DNA from: an uncultured Porphyromonadaceae bacterium
Lineage (GTDB): Bacteria; Bacteroidota; Bacteroidia; Bacteroidales; Muribaculaceae
DNA: 64,000 nucleotides
Direction of reading: 5' to 3'
NCBI GenBank assembly: GCA_902495245.1
Contig: CABUWI010000002.1
Span: 62,001-126,000 of the forward strand
Position 1 is the stretch's first letter. Every line of letters starts with the position of its first letter. The notes beneath the pieces were generated by a model, which was not told the DNA's origin, made no database searches, and saw only the letters and a program-made list of their open reading frames with translations. Below, one piece after another: positions 62,977 to 64,000 of the stretch. Made by a program: the position numbers and the translations under genes.

Positions 62977-64000
62977 ATGCGCTACACATATGCGATTGCG
63001 GCCGCGGCCTTTGCGGCGATTGCGGCGTCAGGCTGCACCGACGGCGACAAGCCGGCAGAGAGTGCCGTCCATAATGTTTTCATCGCGACGCCCGAGCCGG
63101 CCGGCATGCCGACAGAATCGACATTTCCGGCAAAGGTAGAAGAGGCGCGCACCATTTCGGCCGGGTTCAAGACCGCAGGCCAGATTGAGCGGATATTCGT
63201 CAAAGAGGGTCAACACGTATCGGCCGGCCAGCCGCTGGCCATGCTCGACACCGTAGACTATGCCCTCGGCATCTCCACATTGCGCGAAAAATACCGGCAA
63301 TTGTCAATCGAAACCGAACGCCGCGCCAAGCTCCACGCCGGCGGCAACATGAGCGACAACGATTATGAAAACGCCGTGAGCGGCTTGCGTCAGCTCAAAC
63401 TGCAACTGCAGCTCGAAGAGAACAAGCTGGCCTATTGCCTGCTCAAGGCTCCCACGGCAGGCATCGTTACAAAAATCAGCTTCGAAAAGTCCGAGATGGT
63501 CGACGCAGGCACTCCGGTCATCGAACTCATGGACAACAGCCGGCTGGAGGCGGTCGTAGACCTGCCGGTGCGCGCATATGCCGCCCGCGACGCGTTCGAG
63601 TCGTTCTACGGCACGTCGCCCGTGGCGCCCGAAAAGCGCATGCGGCTCGAATTCCTTAGCCTCACCCCTAAGGCCGACAACAGCCAGCTCTACACGCTGC
63701 GCCTCGGCCTCCCCGCACTGGCCGAGGGCATCACCCCGGGCATGAACATGACGGTAACCATAGTCGGCTCGGGCAGTGAATCGGCATCGGTCAGCGTGCC
63801 GCTGAGCGCAGTGTTTGACTGCGAGGGGCGCACGTGCGTCTGGACGGTGAACCCCGCCGACTCGGTCATAACGGCCACACCGGTTACCACAACCGGCACC
63901 GCCGACGGCGGCCGCGTTGAAATCACCTCGGGCCTGCCGGCGTCGAGCATCGTGGTGCGCGCGGGCGTGCACCATCTCCACGAGGGCGAAAAGGTGAACA
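62977..64000 (+). CDS. RND efflux periplasmic adaptor (MFP/HlyD family), C-terminus cut by window end
   Basis: The frame from the ATG at 62977 runs open for 341 codons to the window edge. It begins with a lipoprotein signal (MRYTYAIAAAAFAAIAASGC, Cys20). A biotinyl-lipoyl half motif follows (AGQIERIFVKEGQHVSAGQP), then a short coiled coil (about 95-150), the second lipoyl half (LLKAPTAGIVTKISFEKSE) and beta-barrel segments (LTPGMNMTVTIVG-like). It should link an inner-membrane RND pump to an outer-membrane channel. The pump genes presumably follow outside the window. Substrates are unknown. Confidence 0.9.
   Translation, partial: MRYTYAIAAAAFAAIAASGCTDGDKPAESAVHNVFIATPEPAGMPTESTFPAKVEEARTISAGFKTAGQIERIFVKEGQHVSAGQPLAMLDTVDYALGISTLREKYRQLSIETERRAKLHAGGNMSDNDYENAVSGLRQLKLQLQLEENKLAYCLLKAPTAGIVTKISFEKSEMVDAGTPVIELMDNSRLEAVVDLPVRAYAARDAFESFYGTSPVAPEKRMRLEFLSLTPKADNSQLYTLRLGLPALAEGITPGMNMTVTIVGSGSESASVSVPLSAVFDCEGRTCVWTVNPADSVITATPVTTTGTADGGRVEITSGLPASSIVVRAGVHHLHEGEKVN

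Overview
This is a high-GC chromosomal window from a member of the Bacteroidales, most likely a Muribaculaceae-type gut bacterium (the family is an inference). Nearly every transcription unit begins a short distance after a Bacteroidetes -7 box (TAnnTTTG), often with a TTG/TTTG -33 element about 20 bp upstream, and there are no obvious Shine-Dalgarno sequences. Gene content also fits: class II B12-dependent ribonucleotide reductase, pyruvate phosphate dikinase, reverse rubrerythrin, DUF4493/PCMD lipoproteins, a C10 protease, and secreted proteins ending in a 'YDLQGRRV...G.YIINGVK' tail.

Layout. 1-2.4 kb (minus): diaminopimelate dehydrogenase (partial) and the pta-ackA acetate pathway. 2.5-7.3 kb (minus): a polysaccharide export unit (Wza-like lipoprotein, tyrosine kinase Wzc, RmlA, RmlC). 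7.4-11.7 kb (minus): GH20 hexosaminidase, tRNA methylthiotransferase MtaB and a family 2 glycosyltransferase. 11.7-15.9 kb (minus): CPA2 antiporter, MgtC-like protein and a coiled-coil membrane protein; a 334-bp non-coding element with 34-bp inverted ends lies at the stop codon of the last. 16.0-20.6 kb (plus): nrdJ overlapping malQ. 20.6-25.2 kb: clusters of REP-like palindromes, a large secreted protein, and a RAYT (REP-associated tyrosine transposase) gene bracketed by palindromic pairs. 25.3-27.8 kb (minus): reverse rubrerythrin, RidA, BrkB. 28-34 kb (plus): a three-gene operon of DUF4493/PCMD surface lipoproteins. 34.4-39 kb: class II aldolase, PPDK, Fic. 39.2-44.1 kb: pyrG-yidC-purM. 44.2-47.4 kb: DEAD-box helicase behind a heptanucleotide tandem repeat, then cidA-lrgB between two truncated genes. 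47.7-51.2 kb: a 1160-residue secreted protein. 51.4-57.3 kb: tRNA-Leu, Na/Pi symporter, C10 protease, epimerase, DUF805 protein, tRNA-Arg. 57.5-64 kb: a REP element with inverted ends, HAD phosphatase, guaB, two periplasmic SurA/parvulin-like proteins, and the start of an RND efflux adaptor that runs off the window.

The most unusual content is non-coding. At least six different hairpin stems share one GTAGGG head and are arranged as head-out inverted pairs (BIMEs), and a RAYT gene sits among them. A separate 334-bp element carries two large nested hairpins, a candidate TTA target duplication and no gene.
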